Source of the DNA: OCS116 cluster bacterium AG-390-A19
Lineage (GTDB): Bacteria; Pseudomonadota; Alphaproteobacteria; MED-G09
Direction of reading: 5' to 3'
Length of the DNA: 64,000 bases
Assembly (NCBI GenBank): GCA_003278145.1
Contig: QCGV01000004.1
Location: forward strand, 1 to 64,000
In this document: positions 38,236-50,008 of the stretch, piece by piece
Position numbering within the stretch: position 1 is the stretch's first letter
Layout of the letters: each line of letters opens with the position of its first letter
Notes under the pieces: generated by a model
The model's database searches: none
What the model was told of the DNA's origin: nothing
What the model saw: the letters and a program-made list of their open reading frames with translations, nothing else
Made by a program: the position numbers and the translations under genes

Positions 38236-40434
38236 TTAAAAAATTTTTTTTCCATTAATACCAAAAATTCTTGGAGCGGCATACTGGTTATACTGTTCAG
38301 TTACATAAAATTTTCTTGGATCGTTCCCAAAGCTACCAAAACCTCTTGTCTGAAAATCTTCATCAGTAATATTTTTTCCATAAAAATTTAATTCATATGA
38401 ATCTTTCTTATAACCTATTACAAAATTAAAGAGACTGTAATTATCAGATTTTGAATTATGCCTATCGGAAAAGTAAAATTCATCCTTTGCTTCAAAATTC
38501 AAGTTTAAGAATAAATATTCACTTAAATTGTAATTTAATGACAAATTAAATTGATATTTTGGAGCATGTGACTGCTCTCTTCCAGATAGATCATAACCTG
38601 TTCCATTTGATGGATCAGCGTTGATATGAGAATAGCTTATAAAATTTTTAAACTCAGTCTCTAGAATTCCTAAACTTGAAAAAATTTCTAATTTATTATT
38701 AGGTATTAATAGAAGCTCTAACTCTATACCATAATTACTTCCTGAAGCAGCATTACCAATATAATCTGAGAAACTGCATGGACAATCTCCACCTTCAATT
38801 CCACTTTCTATAGAAGTAACTAAACTTTGTTTGGTTTGAACATCATCTCGATCTTGATAAAAAATAGATGTCTGTAAAAAAATAGTTTTGTTTTGATTAT
38901 TTGCTTTTATACCTAGTTCATAATTCCACATTGTTTCAGAATCATAATTAAGATTCTGTTCATTTATATTACCTTCAATATTTACACCACCTGGCTTATA
39001 ACCCCTTGATAATAGTCCGTAAATCATTAGGTTTTCAGTTAATTGAGCTTGTAAAGAAACTTTACCACCCCAAAAATTTTCAGATCTTGAATAATTATTT
39101 TCAAAAAGGCAACTTTCTGGCTTGGGATAAATTGCAATACAATAAAAACCTTCCGGAGCAGGTCCATTATTATCAATATAATCGGCTTTCCTTTCTTCAA
39201 ACCTTAAACCAGCTTGTAATTTTATATTATTTGTAAAGTTATTGGTAAATTGACCATAAATTGCTGAATTTCTTGTATCAAAAGAACTTTTGAAATCATT
39301 TTCTAAATAAGTATATTGTCTTATTAGGTTTATGTCTTGGTCCCTATTGTACAAACCAATTACCCAATTAATGTTTTTAAAACTCGAGATATAACGTAAA
39401 TCTATAGTATGATTTTCATTATCACGATTAAAGCTATCAAAAGAAGAATACCACCAATCAAAACCAAATAACTTTGAATCACACGGAGTATTATTGCAAA
39501 TTCCTGTATTACTCCAGTCTTCATCATAAGCATAACCAAGTTTTGAGTCAGCAAAGCTTCCTAAAAGTTCAATTATATCATTATTTTTAAGAGTCTTTTC
39601 AAATTTAACAGATGCTGCAGTAGTTTTCTGTCTATCGTAACCAGGTTCATCGGAGTATGTTACTCGTGTATTATCAAGACTAAAAGCATCATAACCATTA
39701 TCAATATCGGCATAAAAAATACTTAATGTTAATTTGGTAGTATCAAAATCTTTTATAAATTTTGCTCTAGCAATTGTCTCGTCAATATTATTGGTGTCAT
39801 CTCGATTTAAATATATATTTTTAATAAAACCATCATTTTTAGAATTTTTAAGTCCTAGCCTATAACCAAAGTTTTTATCATTTGTGTCACTAATAATTAC
39901 CCCAATATCACTTCCTCCAAATTCTGAAATTGATCCAGAAACTTCTGAATAAAAATCTTCGGTTGGATTATTGCCTACAATATTTATAAGTCCCGCTAAT
40001 GCATTTGCACCATAAAGGGTACCTTGAGGTCCTCTAAGAATTTCTACTTGCTTAATATCAAATGTTGAAGCTCCCAAAGCAATACCTGTAAAATCAATTC
40101 CATCTATAATAACCCCAACAGAATAATTTACTGGTTCTGTAAATTCACTTCTCTCCCCAATACCTCGCACTTGATAAAACTTTCCTCGCGAAGCACCGGT
40201 AGAATAATTAATATTAGGAGCTAAAAAGAGTAAATCTTCCAAATGATTAGCACTTCTTCTAAAAATATCATTCTCTGTAATTACAGAAATACTTGATGAT
40301 AAATTATATGAGTCTACATCATTAAATTCAGCAGTTACAATAATCTCATCAATAGTTGACTCGGTTAGAGTCTCTTGAGCTAACAAAAAAGTAGTATTAA
40401 AAATTAGCACACAAAAATAAAATAAATTCTTCAT
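38236..40434 (-). CDS. TonB-dependent receptor, likely for thiamine or a precursor
   Basis: Signal peptide, TonB box/plug (IDEIIVTAEF, VEILRGPQGTLYGANALAGLINIV), C-terminal beta-barrel; directly downstream of a TPP riboswitch. Confidence 0.88.
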   Translation of the reverse strand: MKNLFYFCVLIFNTTFLLAQETLTESTIDEIIVTAEFNDVDSYNLSSSISVITENDIFRRSANHLEDLLFLAPNINYSTGASRGKFYQVRGIGERSEFTEPVNYSVGVIIDGIDFTGIALGASTFDIKQVEILRGPQGTLYGANALAGLINIVGNNPTEDFYSEVSGSISEFGGSDIGVIISDTNDKNFGYRLGLKNSKNDGFIKNIYLNRDDTNNIDETIARAKFIKDFDTTKLTLSIFYADIDNGYDAFSLDNTRVTYSDEPGYDRQKTTAASVKFEKTLKNNDIIELLGSFADSKLGYAYDEDWSNTGICNNTPCDSKLFGFDWWYSSFDSFNRDNENHTIDLRYISSFKNINWVIGLYNRDQDINLIRQYTYLENDFKSSFDTRNSAIYGQFTNNFTNNIKLQAGLRFEERKADYIDNNGPAPEGFYCIAIYPKPESCLFENNYSRSENFWGGKVSLQAQLTENLMIYGLLSRGYKPGGVNIEGNINEQNLNYDSETMWNYELGIKANNQNKTIFLQTSIFYQDRDDVQTKQSLVTSIESGIEGGDCPCSFSDYIGNAASGSNYGIELELLLIPNNKLEIFSSLGILETEFKNFISYSHINADPSNGTGYDLSGREQSHAPKYQFNLSLNYNLSEYLFLNLNFEAKDEFYFSDRHNSKSDNYSLFNFVIGYKKDSYELNFYGKNITDEDFQTRGFGSFGNDPRKFYVTEQYNQYAAPRIFGINGKKIF

Positions 40435-40493
40435 TAAATACTCCTACAAATTATATTATGCAGAAACGATTAATGTATGGCTGTAGAGAAAAA

Positions 40494-40572
40494 TCCATTC
40501 CTACGCCGGAATTAACCGGATCAGGTTCAAAGGGATTGGTAATTTCCATCTCAGCCAATAGGCACCCCTTGG
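40494..40572 (-). promoter_or_regulatory. TPP riboswitch (THI element)
   Basis: Reverse complement: AAGGGGTGCCTATTGGCTGAGATGGAAATTACCAATCCCTTTGAACCTGATCCGGTTAATTCCGGCGTAGGAATGG; has GGGGTGC, GGCTGAGA, CCCTTTGAACCTGATC and CCGGCGTAGGAA. Confidence 0.95.
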
Positions 40573-40617
40573 ACATTTATCTTGTTATAATGGTTTAATG
40601 ATGCTTGCAAGCAAAAT

Positions 40618-41922
<1,305 letters not shown>

Positions 41923-41925
41923 TTA

Positions 41926-43518
41926 TTACATAATATTAAAATTAAGACTTTTAACATTTACTACTGAATCAAGTTTTTTTACTTCACTAATTACTTTTTC
42001 ATTTACAGGACTATCAATACCAATAAGGGCCATAGCATCTTTCAATGGCGCAGTTCTTCCTAAATTGAAACTTGCGATATTTATACCTTCATTTCCTAAA
42101 ATATTACCTAAACTTCCTATTAATCCGGGGACATCATTATTAGTAACATAAAGCATATTTGCCATTAACTCAGCTTCTAAATTTATTCCATTAATTTGGA
42201 CAATTCGTGGTTTACCATCTGAGAAAGTAGTTCCACCAATTGAAAAAGTTTCCTTCTTAGATAATAAATTAATACGAATATAACTTTCATAAGCACTATA
42301 TTCATCTTTTTTTGTCTCAGTAATTGCAATACCTTTGTCTCTAGCTATTGAAGGAGCGCTAACCATATTTATATCTGGGAATGACGCATTTAAAATACCA
42401 GCAACAGCAGCAGATGTTATTGGTGAACAATTATAATTTGAAACATCCCCAACATAATCTATTGAAATTTCATGATAATCAGAAGGCATTAATTGTCCTG
42501 CAAACAATCCTAGTTGTTCCGACACTTTTGTAAATGGTTTCAAAACTGGAGCTTCACTTGCGCTTATTGATGGCATATTAATAGCATTTGAAACAGCCCC
42601 AGTTGTTAAAAAATCTGACATCTGATCAGCAACCTGAAGGGCAACATTTTCTTGAGCCTCAAGTGTTGATGCTCCTAAATGAGGTGTACAAATAACTTCT
42701 TCCATACCAAAGAAAATACTATCAGTAGCAGGTTCTACTTCAAAAACGTCAATTGCTGCACCAGATACTTTTCCATTTTCAATATATTTTTTTAAAGCCT
42801 TCTCATCAACTAGCCCACCTCTTGCACAATTAACAATTCGAACACCATCCTTACATTTTTCAAGAGAATCTTTGTTGATTATGTTTGCAGTTTGATCAGT
42901 CATAGGAACATGTAAGGTGATAATGTCGCTTGATGAGAGAAGCTCATCGAATTCTACTTTTCTTACCTGAAGTTCTACGGCCTTTTCTTCTGTTAAAAAG
43001 GGATCATATGCCAAAACTTTCATTTTTAATCCAAGAGCTCTGTCAGCGACTATAGATCCAATATTCCCACACCCAATAAGACCTAGAGTTTTACCTGTAA
43101 TTTCGGTACCCATATATTTTGATTTTTCCCATTTACCGCTATGAGTAGACTCATTAGCTTGGGGGATATTTCTTACAAGTGACATTATTAATGAAATAGC
43201 ATGTTCAGCAGTTGTAATTGCATTTCCAAAAGGAGTATTCATAACTGCAACACCTTTTGATGTAGCATAAGGAATATCTACATTATCTACGCCAATACCT
43301 GCTCTTCCAACTACTTTAAGGTTACTTGCTGCATCAAGTACTTTTTGAGTTACTTTTGTTGAAGATCTTATAGCTAAACCATCATAATTAGCTATTATTT
43401 TAATTAGCTCATCTCTTTCAAGGCCTGTTATAACATCAACCTCAATACCACGTTCAGTAAAGATTTTTTCAGCTTTAGGACTTAATTTATCAGAAATTAA
43501 TACTTTAGGCATTATCAA
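41926..43518 (-). CDS. serA: D-3-phosphoglycerate dehydrogenase (with C-terminal ACT domain)
   Basis: GRAGIGVDNVDIPYAT, GLIGCGNIGSIVADRA, NCARGGLVDE, C-terminal VTNNDVPGLIGSLG. Confidence 0.96.
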   Translation of the reverse strand: MIMPKVLISDKLSPKAEKIFTERGIEVDVITGLERDELIKIIANYDGLAIRSSTKVTQKVLDAASNLKVVGRAGIGVDNVDIPYATSKGVAVMNTPFGNAITTAEHAISLIMSLVRNIPQANESTHSGKWEKSKYMGTEITGKTLGLIGCGNIGSIVADRALGLKMKVLAYDPFLTEEKAVELQVRKVEFDELLSSSDIITLHVPMTDQTANIINKDSLEKCKDGVRIVNCARGGLVDEKALKKYIENGKVSGAAIDVFEVEPATDSIFFGMEEVICTPHLGASTLEAQENVALQVADQMSDFLTTGAVSNAINMPSISASEAPVLKPFTKVSEQLGLFAGQLMPSDYHEISIDYVGDVSNYNCSPITSAAVAGILNASFPDINMVSAPSIARDKGIAITETKKDEYSAYESYIRINLLSKKETFSIGGTTFSDGKPRIVQINGINLEAELMANMLYVTNNDVPGLIGSLGNILGNEGINIASFNLGRTAPLKDAMALIGIDSPVNEKVISEVKKLDSVVNVKSLNFNIM

Positions 43519-43522
43519 CTCC

Positions 43523-44692
43523 TTAATTACTATCGATATTAGTTAATGCTTGCTTATAAGCCCAATCTATCCATGGTAAAAGTTTCTCAACATCAGAACT
43601 TTCAACGGTAGCACCTGTCCATATTCTCAGACCAGGTGGAGCACTTCGGTGATTAACAATATCAAATGCTACTTCTTCTTTTTCAAGAAAAAGACCTATC
43701 TCTTTAGCAAATTTTCTTTGCCATTCTTCACCTTTATTTACTATTTCTTCTTTTTTAAACTTTAGACAAACAGAAGTATTTGATCGATACTCAATATTAT
43801 CGCATAAAAAATCAAAAAAATCTGACTGCGCAATCCAATTTTCTATATTTGAAAGGCTCTCGTTAGCTCTAGTAATACAAGTACTTAAGCCACCAATTTC
43901 TTCAACCCAACCCAAAACATCTAAATAATCCTCCACACAAAGCATTGAGGGGGTATTTAAAGTTTCACCTCTAAAAACACCTTCTATAATTTTATTTTCT
44001 TTTGTTAATCTAAAAATTTTAGGAATAGGCCATGCAGGAGAAAAACTTTCTAAATGATTTAGAGCTTTTGGACTTAATACAATAATTCCGTGAGCTGCTT
44101 CCCCACCAAGAACTTTTTGCCAACTATATGTGACAACATCTAGCTTAGCCCATTCAACTTCTTGTGCAAAAACTGCAGATGTTGCATCACAAAGAACTAA
44201 TCCTTCTCGTTCATCAGGTATCCAATCTGCATCAGGAACTTTAACCCCAGCGGTAGTTCCGTTCCAGGTAAATATAACATCATTATCAAAATTAACTTTT
44301 GAAAGATCAGGTAAATGACCAAAATCAGCAGTATGAGGTTTTGAGTTTGGAATTTTTAGTTGCTCTATAATATCTTTTTTCCAATCATTACCAAAAACTT
44401 CCCATGCCAAAATTTCAACTGGTTTTGATCCTAATAAATTCCACATCGCCATTTCAATAGCACCAGTATCAGATCCAGCAACAATTCCAACCTTATACCC
44501 CTCAGGGATTCCCAAGATATCTATTGTTTTATCAATAGCATCCTTTAACTTGATCTTACCTTCTTTACTTCTGTGACTTCTGCCTAAGAGAGCGTTATCA
44601 AGAGAATTAACACTCCATCCTGGTCTTTTTGTACAAGGACCTGACGAAAAATTTATACACGCAGGCTTGCTTATTGGTTTTTCATTTATCAT
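43523..44692 (-). CDS. serC: phosphoserine aminotransferase
   Basis: ACINFSSGPCTKRPGW, GRSHRSKEGK, VVTYSWQKVLGGEAAHG. Confidence 0.95.
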   Translation of the reverse strand: MINEKPISKPACINFSSGPCTKRPGWSVNSLDNALLGRSHRSKEGKIKLKDAIDKTIDILGIPEGYKVGIVAGSDTGAIEMAMWNLLGSKPVEILAWEVFGNDWKKDIIEQLKIPNSKPHTADFGHLPDLSKVNFDNDVIFTWNGTTAGVKVPDADWIPDEREGLVLCDATSAVFAQEVEWAKLDVVTYSWQKVLGGEAAHGIIVLSPKALNHLESFSPAWPIPKIFRLTKENKIIEGVFRGETLNTPSMLCVEDYLDVLGWVEEIGGLSTCITRANESLSNIENWIAQSDFFDFLCDNIEYRSNTSVCLKFKKEEIVNKGEEWQRKFAKEIGLFLEKEEVAFDIVNHRSAPPGLRIWTGATVESSDVEKLLPWIDWAYKQALTNIDSN

Positions 44693-44694
44693 TT

Positions 44695-44755
44695 TACTCT
44701 ATCCTTCCAGATAGTTGCCCCCCGTTGGGGAGGGGTAACCCACTTATGGGAATAT
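44695..44755 (-). ncRNA. serC-leader-type structured 5' UTR (candidate)
   Basis: Minus strand: CCCATAAGTGGGTTACCCCTCCCCAACGGGGGGCAACTATCTGGAAGGATAGAGT before ATG; GGG-TTA-CCC, CCCC-AAC-GGGG and CTATC-TGGAAG-GATAG hairpins, the last covering the SD. TTGACT and TATATT elements lie upstream. Confidence 0.6.
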
Positions 44756-44800
44756 AATCTATGAAAGTTTTAGTCAAATAAAATTTACAGTTAAGAGGAT

Positions 44801-46156
44801 TTAATTTTTTTTCTGAAGAGACTTTTCAATACTAGAAACAATTTTTTCGCAAATATTATTTATCATTGCCTCTTCTTTTGACTCAACCATTACTCTAATG
44901 ATTGGTTCTGTTCCACTCTCTCTAACGATTATTCTACCTTTATTATCTAATAATAATTCCTGCTCGTTAATAATTTTTTTTACAGCTGGATCATTAAGAG
45001 AATTTTTTCCACTAATTGGTATAGATATATTTTTTTGAGGATAAAGTTTAAATAAATTTACAAGTTCACTAATAGGTCTATCTTCAGAACTCATCATAGA
45101 TAAAATCTGAAGAGAGGCAATAAGTCCATCTCCTGTTGTACCGAAATTACTCATCACTATATGACCTGAAGGTTCACCACCTAATTTTAAATTATTTTCT
45201 CTCATACTTTTGACTAAATGTCTGTCTCCAACATTTGTACGAATAAGATCAATACCTATGCTTGATAAATAATTCTCTAAAGCAAAGTTAGCCATTATTG
45301 TTGAAGCTACAGATTTATTCTCCAGTAAACCTCTGTCATTCCAATTTTTTACAATTGCGGCAAATAAAAGATTGCCATCAACCTCCTCTCCTTTTTCATC
45401 AACAATAATCATTCTATCAGCATCGCCATCTAGAGCGATTCCAATATCAGCACTTTCTTCAACAACTATTCTTTTTAATAAATCAGTATTTGTAGAGCCG
45501 CAGTTTAAATTAATATTTTTGCCATTTGGTTGATTGCCTATTACTGTAACTTGAGCCCCTAATTCCCAAAATGTCTCTGGTGCAACTTTATAAGATGCTC
45601 CATTAGCGCAATCTAAAACAATTTTTATATTTTCAAGAGTTTTATCTTTTGGGAAGGATCTTTTAGCATACTCAATGTATCGAGATTGTGCATCATCTAT
45701 TCTTTTAGCTCTACCAATATATTCTGATCTAGGAAACTCCAAAAGATCTTTTGAGAGCATTAACTGTTCAATTTCTAGTTCTTTTTCATCAGAAAGTTTG
45801 TATCCATCTGGCCCAAATAATTTAAACCCATTATCTTCATATGTATTATGTGAGGCTGTTATCATAACACCAACATCAGCTCTTAATGCTTGAGTTAAAA
45901 AGGCAACTGCTGGTGTTGGGATAGGACCAAATAAGAAAACATCCATTCCTACAGAAGTAAAACCTGATGTTAAAGCGGTTTCAAGCATGTAACCAGATAC
46001 TCTTGTATCTTTTCCTATAACAACACGGTGAATATGAGGACCTCTTGTAAATACTTTTCCAGCAGCTATTCCTAATTTTAGGGCTGTATCAGCTGTTAAA
46101 TATGACTCATTTACAGTCCCGCGAATACCATCGGTCCCAAAGAATTTTTTATTCAA
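44801..46156 (-). CDS. glmM: phosphoglucosamine mutase
   Basis: FFGTDGIRGTVN, MITASHNTYEDNGFKLFG, ALDGDADRMI. Confidence 0.96.
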   Translation of the reverse strand: MNKKFFGTDGIRGTVNESYLTADTALKLGIAAGKVFTRGPHIHRVVIGKDTRVSGYMLETALTSGFTSVGMDVFLFGPIPTPAVAFLTQALRADVGVMITASHNTYEDNGFKLFGPDGYKLSDEKELEIEQLMLSKDLLEFPRSEYIGRAKRIDDAQSRYIEYAKRSFPKDKTLENIKIVLDCANGASYKVAPETFWELGAQVTVIGNQPNGKNINLNCGSTNTDLLKRIVVEESADIGIALDGDADRMIIVDEKGEEVDGNLLFAAIVKNWNDRGLLENKSVASTIMANFALENYLSSIGIDLIRTNVGDRHLVKSMRENNLKLGGEPSGHIVMSNFGTTGDGLIASLQILSMMSSEDRPISELVNLFKLYPQKNISIPISGKNSLNDPAVKKIINEQELLLDNKGRIIVRESGTEPIIRVMVESKEEAMINNICEKIVSSIEKSLQKKN

Positions 46157-46176
46157 TCAATCCCCCAAAGATTTTT

Positions 46177-48096
46177 TTAAGTACCTTGAAGACCTGGTTC
46201 TGTTTTTTGAGCTTTTCCACCAGTTTTGGGAACAGAACCTGATAATGTTTTTCCGCCTGTATCATCATCAGATGGATCTTCTCTTGTAGGATCTATACCT
46301 TTTAAAAGATTAATAATTTCATCACCTGTTAGTGTTTCATAATCAAGTAGTCCTTTTGCGATAATATCTAAATCTTTTCTTTTATCTTTGATTATTTTTT
46401 CTGCATTTTTGTATGACTTATCAACTATAACTTTAACTTCCGCATCAACTTGCTTTTGAGTTTCTTCAGACATACTCTGGGTTCTTGCAACAGATCTTCC
46501 AAGGAAAACTTCTTCTTCATTATCACCATAAGATAAAAAACCTAATTTTTCAGACATTCCATATTGCATAACCATAGCTCTTGCTAAATCAGTTGCTTGT
46601 TTAATATCTGAGGATGCACCTGAGGTAACTTTATCATAACCAAATACTTCTTCTTCAGCAATTCTACCCCCCATAGCGACAGCAAGATTTGCAAACATTT
46701 TTTCTCTGGTAATAGAAATTTGATCTCTCTCAGGCAAGCGCATAACCATTCCTAAAGCACGACCTCTAGGTATAATTGTTGCCTTATGAATAGGATCAGA
46801 TGAAGAATAATTTAAAGAAACCAATGCATGACCAGCTTCGTGATATGCTGTTAAAGTTCTCTCTTCCTCTGTCATAACCATAGATCTTCGTTCTGGACCC
46901 ATCATAACTTTATCTTTTGAGTCTTCAAATTCTGCATTAGAAACTAACTTTAAACCTCTTCTTGCAGCAAGAAGTGCAGCTTCATTTACAATATTTGCAA
47001 GATCTGCCCCAGAAAACCCTGGCGTTCCTCTTGCTATAGCCCTTACATCAACATCAGATGATATAGGAACCTTTCTAATATGAACCTTTAAAATTTTCTC
47101 TCTGCCTATGATATCTGGGTTTGGGACTACAACTTGTCTGTCAAACCTTCCAGGTCTTAACAAAGCAGGATCAAGAACATCAGGTCTATTGGTAGCAGCA
47201 ATTAAAATAATACCTTCATTTGTTTCAAATCCGTCCATTTCAACCAAAAGCTGATTGAGAGTTTGCTCTCTTTCATCGTTTCCGCCACCTAGGCCAGCAC
47301 CACGAGATCTTCCAACAGCATCAATTTCATCAATAAAAATTATACAAGGAGCATTCTTTTTTGCCTGCTCGAACATATCCCTTACACGACTAGCTCCAAC
47401 ACCAACAAACATTTCAACAAAATCGGAACCTGAGATAGTAAAAAATGGAACATTTGCTTCACCAGCAATGGCTCTTGCAAGTAATGTCTTACCTGTACCA
47501 GGAGGTCCAACCAATAGAGCACCTTTAGGGATACGACCACCTAATCTTTGAAATTTTGATGGATCTTTCAGAAATTCAACGATTTCCTGAAGGTCGTCTT
47601 TAGCCTCATCAACACCAGCAACATCCTCAAAAGTAACCTTACCGCTTTTCTCATTAAGTAATTTAGCCTTCGATTTACCAAAGCCCATAGCTTTCCCGCC
47701 ACCGCCTTGCATTTGTCGCATGAAAAAGATCCAAACAGCAATTAGTAAAAGCATTGGGAACCATGAAATTAATATATTAAGAAAAATTGAGCCACCTTCT
47801 TTTTCGGGCTTGGCTGATATCGAAACACCCCTATTATATAATCTATCTATTAAATTTGGATCTGAGGGAGCAAATGTTTTAAAAGACCTTCCATCTGAAT
47901 AATGTCCAGAAATATTATCACCAGAAATTTCTACATCCACAACATTTCCTGCATCAACCTCGGCTAATAGTTGAGAGAAAGTTATCTCTGACTGATTTTT
48001 TGATACAATCGGATTATCGATTAGATTATACAAACCTAATAAAGAAAACGCCAATATGATCCAAACAATAAAATTTCTTAAATTTCCGTTATTCAC
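46177..48096 (-). CDS. ftsH: ATP-dependent zinc metalloprotease FtsH
   Basis: [46 protein letters not shown] (HEXXH). Confidence 0.97.
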   Translation of the reverse strand: MNNGNLRNFIVWIILAFSLLGLYNLIDNPIVSKNQSEITFSQLLAEVDAGNVVDVEISGDNISGHYSDGRSFKTFAPSDPNLIDRLYNRGVSISAKPEKEGGSIFLNILISWFPMLLLIAVWIFFMRQMQGGGGKAMGFGKSKAKLLNEKSGKVTFEDVAGVDEAKDDLQEIVEFLKDPSKFQRLGGRIPKGALLVGPPGTGKTLLARAIAGEANVPFFTISGSDFVEMFVGVGASRVRDMFEQAKKNAPCIIFIDEIDAVGRSRGAGLGGGNDEREQTLNQLLVEMDGFETNEGIILIAATNRPDVLDPALLRPGRFDRQVVVPNPDIIGREKILKVHIRKVPISSDVDVRAIARGTPGFSGADLANIVNEAALLAARRGLKLVSNAEFEDSKDKVMMGPERRSMVMTEEERTLTAYHEAGHALVSLNYSSSDPIHKATIIPRGRALGMVMRLPERDQISITREKMFANLAVAMGGRIAEEEVFGYDKVTSGASSDIKQATDLARAMVMQYGMSEKLGFLSYGDNEEEVFLGRSVARTQSMSEETQKQVDAEVKVIVDKSYKNAEKIIKDKRKDLDIIAKGLLDYETLTGDEIINLLKGIDPTREDPSDDDTGGKTLSGSVPKTGGKAQKTEPGLQGT

Positions 48097-48175
48097 TTTT
48101 TACCTTCTTTCAAAACAATTAATAAATTATATACATATATATAAATAGTTACTAAATAATGAATTACTAGTGCAT

Positions 48176-49462
48176 TTATATAATATTATTTGATTTTATA
48201 TAAATTTTTATATCTTTTTGCTTACAATAACCTAAAGATGGCACTGAAATAAGTCTTTTTTTTGACCAAATTCCAGGAGCAGTTTTCCATGCTGACAAAG
48301 GAACATTTTGAAAACCTTGTCTTTTTAATATTTTCTTTTCTTTTAATACTTTTGTACCAGCATTTCCAAGAGCTCTTATTTGAAAATTATTAGATTTATT
48401 GGCTTTAATAAAAAATCTATCATCCCAGCAATTATATCTTGTTGTTAAGGGCATAGTAACAGCTGATTTGTAACAATCATCTGGCTCTCTATAGAAAATA
48501 AATTCACCTTTCCTTTTTCTAACAACAACACCATTTAAAGTTCTAGCTAACGCATTATTTTCCTTTAGAAGCCAAATTAAAATATTTTCAAGTTTATTTC
48601 TTCTAGGTGGATAAATTGAACCAGAAATGTTCATAATAATTTTTTCTAAAACTCTAAGTAAAATTTCTCTATCTTTTATTTCCTGAAATAGATTTTTATC
48701 TAAAAAATATGCTATACCCTCAGTATTAGACAAATATTTTTCTAATAATTTCTTTGTTTGACTATTCAATGCATTTTTTGCAGATTGCATCCTTTTTATT
48801 ACTAGACCAATTTGTTTCGAATTAATTCCCTCTTTGGATAAAATTGGTAAAATCTCTCTAATTCTTGATCTTTTATAATTTAAGTTTGAATTACTTGGAT
48901 CTGAAACCCATTTAAGATTTGAATGATCTAGTATATCTAAAAATCTATTCTTAGGTATTTCTAGAAAAGGTCTAACTAATTGAAGTGAGGAAATTTCTGT
49001 TAAAAAATTCATTGCAGCCAATCCATCTACACCCGAACCTTTCCCCAATCGCATTAAAAAAGTTTCTACTTGATCATCAAGATGATGAGCAAGAAAAAGT
49101 CTCTCAATTCCTTCTTTTTTACACCAAGTGGTCATCAACCTATATCTTGTTTTTCTTGCAATTTCTTGAATACGAGTCTTTGGTTTCGTGCCTTCCCATC
49201 TAAGAATTTTAGAGTTGAAGCCCAATAATTTTGCGTTTTTACTAACTAATCTTGCCTCATCTTTTGACTCTTTTCTAAGCCCATGATCAACTACTAGAAC
49301 TGTTACTTTGTTTTTTTCTATTTTTTTTGAAAAAGCTGCAATCTGCATCATTGCAGTTGAGTCAGGGCCTCCTGATACAGCAAGAGCAATAGGTTTATCA
49401 CTAATAAATTTGTTAAAAAGTTCTACCTCGGGTAAATCTTTTATTAATTTGTTATTTTTCAT
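48176..49462 (-). CDS. tilS: tRNA(Ile)-lysidine synthase TilS
   Basis: ALAVSGGPDSTAMM PP-loop, LFLAHHLDDQVETFLMRLGKGSGVDGLAAM. Confidence 0.93.
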   Translation of the reverse strand: MKNNKLIKDLPEVELFNKFISDKPIALAVSGGPDSTAMMQIAAFSKKIEKNKVTVLVVDHGLRKESKDEARLVSKNAKLLGFNSKILRWEGTKPKTRIQEIARKTRYRLMTTWCKKEGIERLFLAHHLDDQVETFLMRLGKGSGVDGLAAMNFLTEISSLQLVRPFLEIPKNRFLDILDHSNLKWVSDPSNSNLNYKRSRIREILPILSKEGINSKQIGLVIKRMQSAKNALNSQTKKLLEKYLSNTEGIAYFLDKNLFQEIKDREILLRVLEKIIMNISGSIYPPRRNKLENILIWLLKENNALARTLNGVVVRKRKGEFIFYREPDDCYKSAVTMPLTTRYNCWDDRFFIKANKSNNFQIRALGNAGTKVLKEKKILKRQGFQNVPLSAWKTAPGIWSKKRLISVPSLGYCKQKDIKIYIKSNNII

Positions 49463-49487
49463 AAAATTTTTAAAAGTTGTTTATTAT

Positions 49488-49994
49488 TTAAAGGCTAATT
49501 CCCTTAGATCTATCTCTTATTTTATCAATATTATAATCATTCCAAAAATTTTCATGAGATGTAAAATTCCATCCCTTTGAATATGAAACAAAATTTTTAA
49601 CTTTAAATTTTTCACGTCTCTGATAAGCAACATATTCGCCAATATTATTAAATTTCATAAAAATAATATTTAAGTCATTCTCATTGGCTGTAGCTAAAGT
49701 TTCTTCAATCCAACCATCCAAAACTTTAGACTCATTAAATAATAAATGAAATTTAAAATCTTTATAAAATTTACATTCACAATTGAAATAAACCCAATCA
49801 TCAGGCGGTATTATATCCCCTTTAAATGCCATAATTTGACCTTGCGACATTGTGTGTCTTCTATCATAATTTTGCCCGCCCAAAAAGGCACCTGAAGTAG
49901 GTACCCTTATAAATTTTTCACCATAAATTTCTGTTAAAAATTTTGCTTTTGCATTTTCAAATGACTTTCCCTTTACTTTTTGTGGTGAGGGCAT
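49488..49994 (-). CDS. putative PDDEXK/Hjc-like nuclease
   Basis: GKSFENAKAKFL...FIRVPTSGAFLGG...GDIIPPDDWVYFNCECKFYKDF: E, RxPxSG, D-x(n)-E-x-K arrangement. Confidence 0.6.
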   Translation of the reverse strand: MPSPQKVKGKSFENAKAKFLTEIYGEKFIRVPTSGAFLGGQNYDRRHTMSQGQIMAFKGDIIPPDDWVYFNCECKFYKDFKFHLLFNESKVLDGWIEETLATANENDLNIIFMKFNNIGEYVAYQRREKFKVKNFVSYSKGWNFTSHENFWNDYNIDKIRDRSKGISL

Positions 49995-50008
49995 TTTAAG
50001 AGAGCTTC

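Noticed and set aside
47255-47551. 98-aa plus-strand ORF antisense to ftsH
   Set aside because: Lies opposite the conserved AAA+ coding region; composition mirrors the sense codons.
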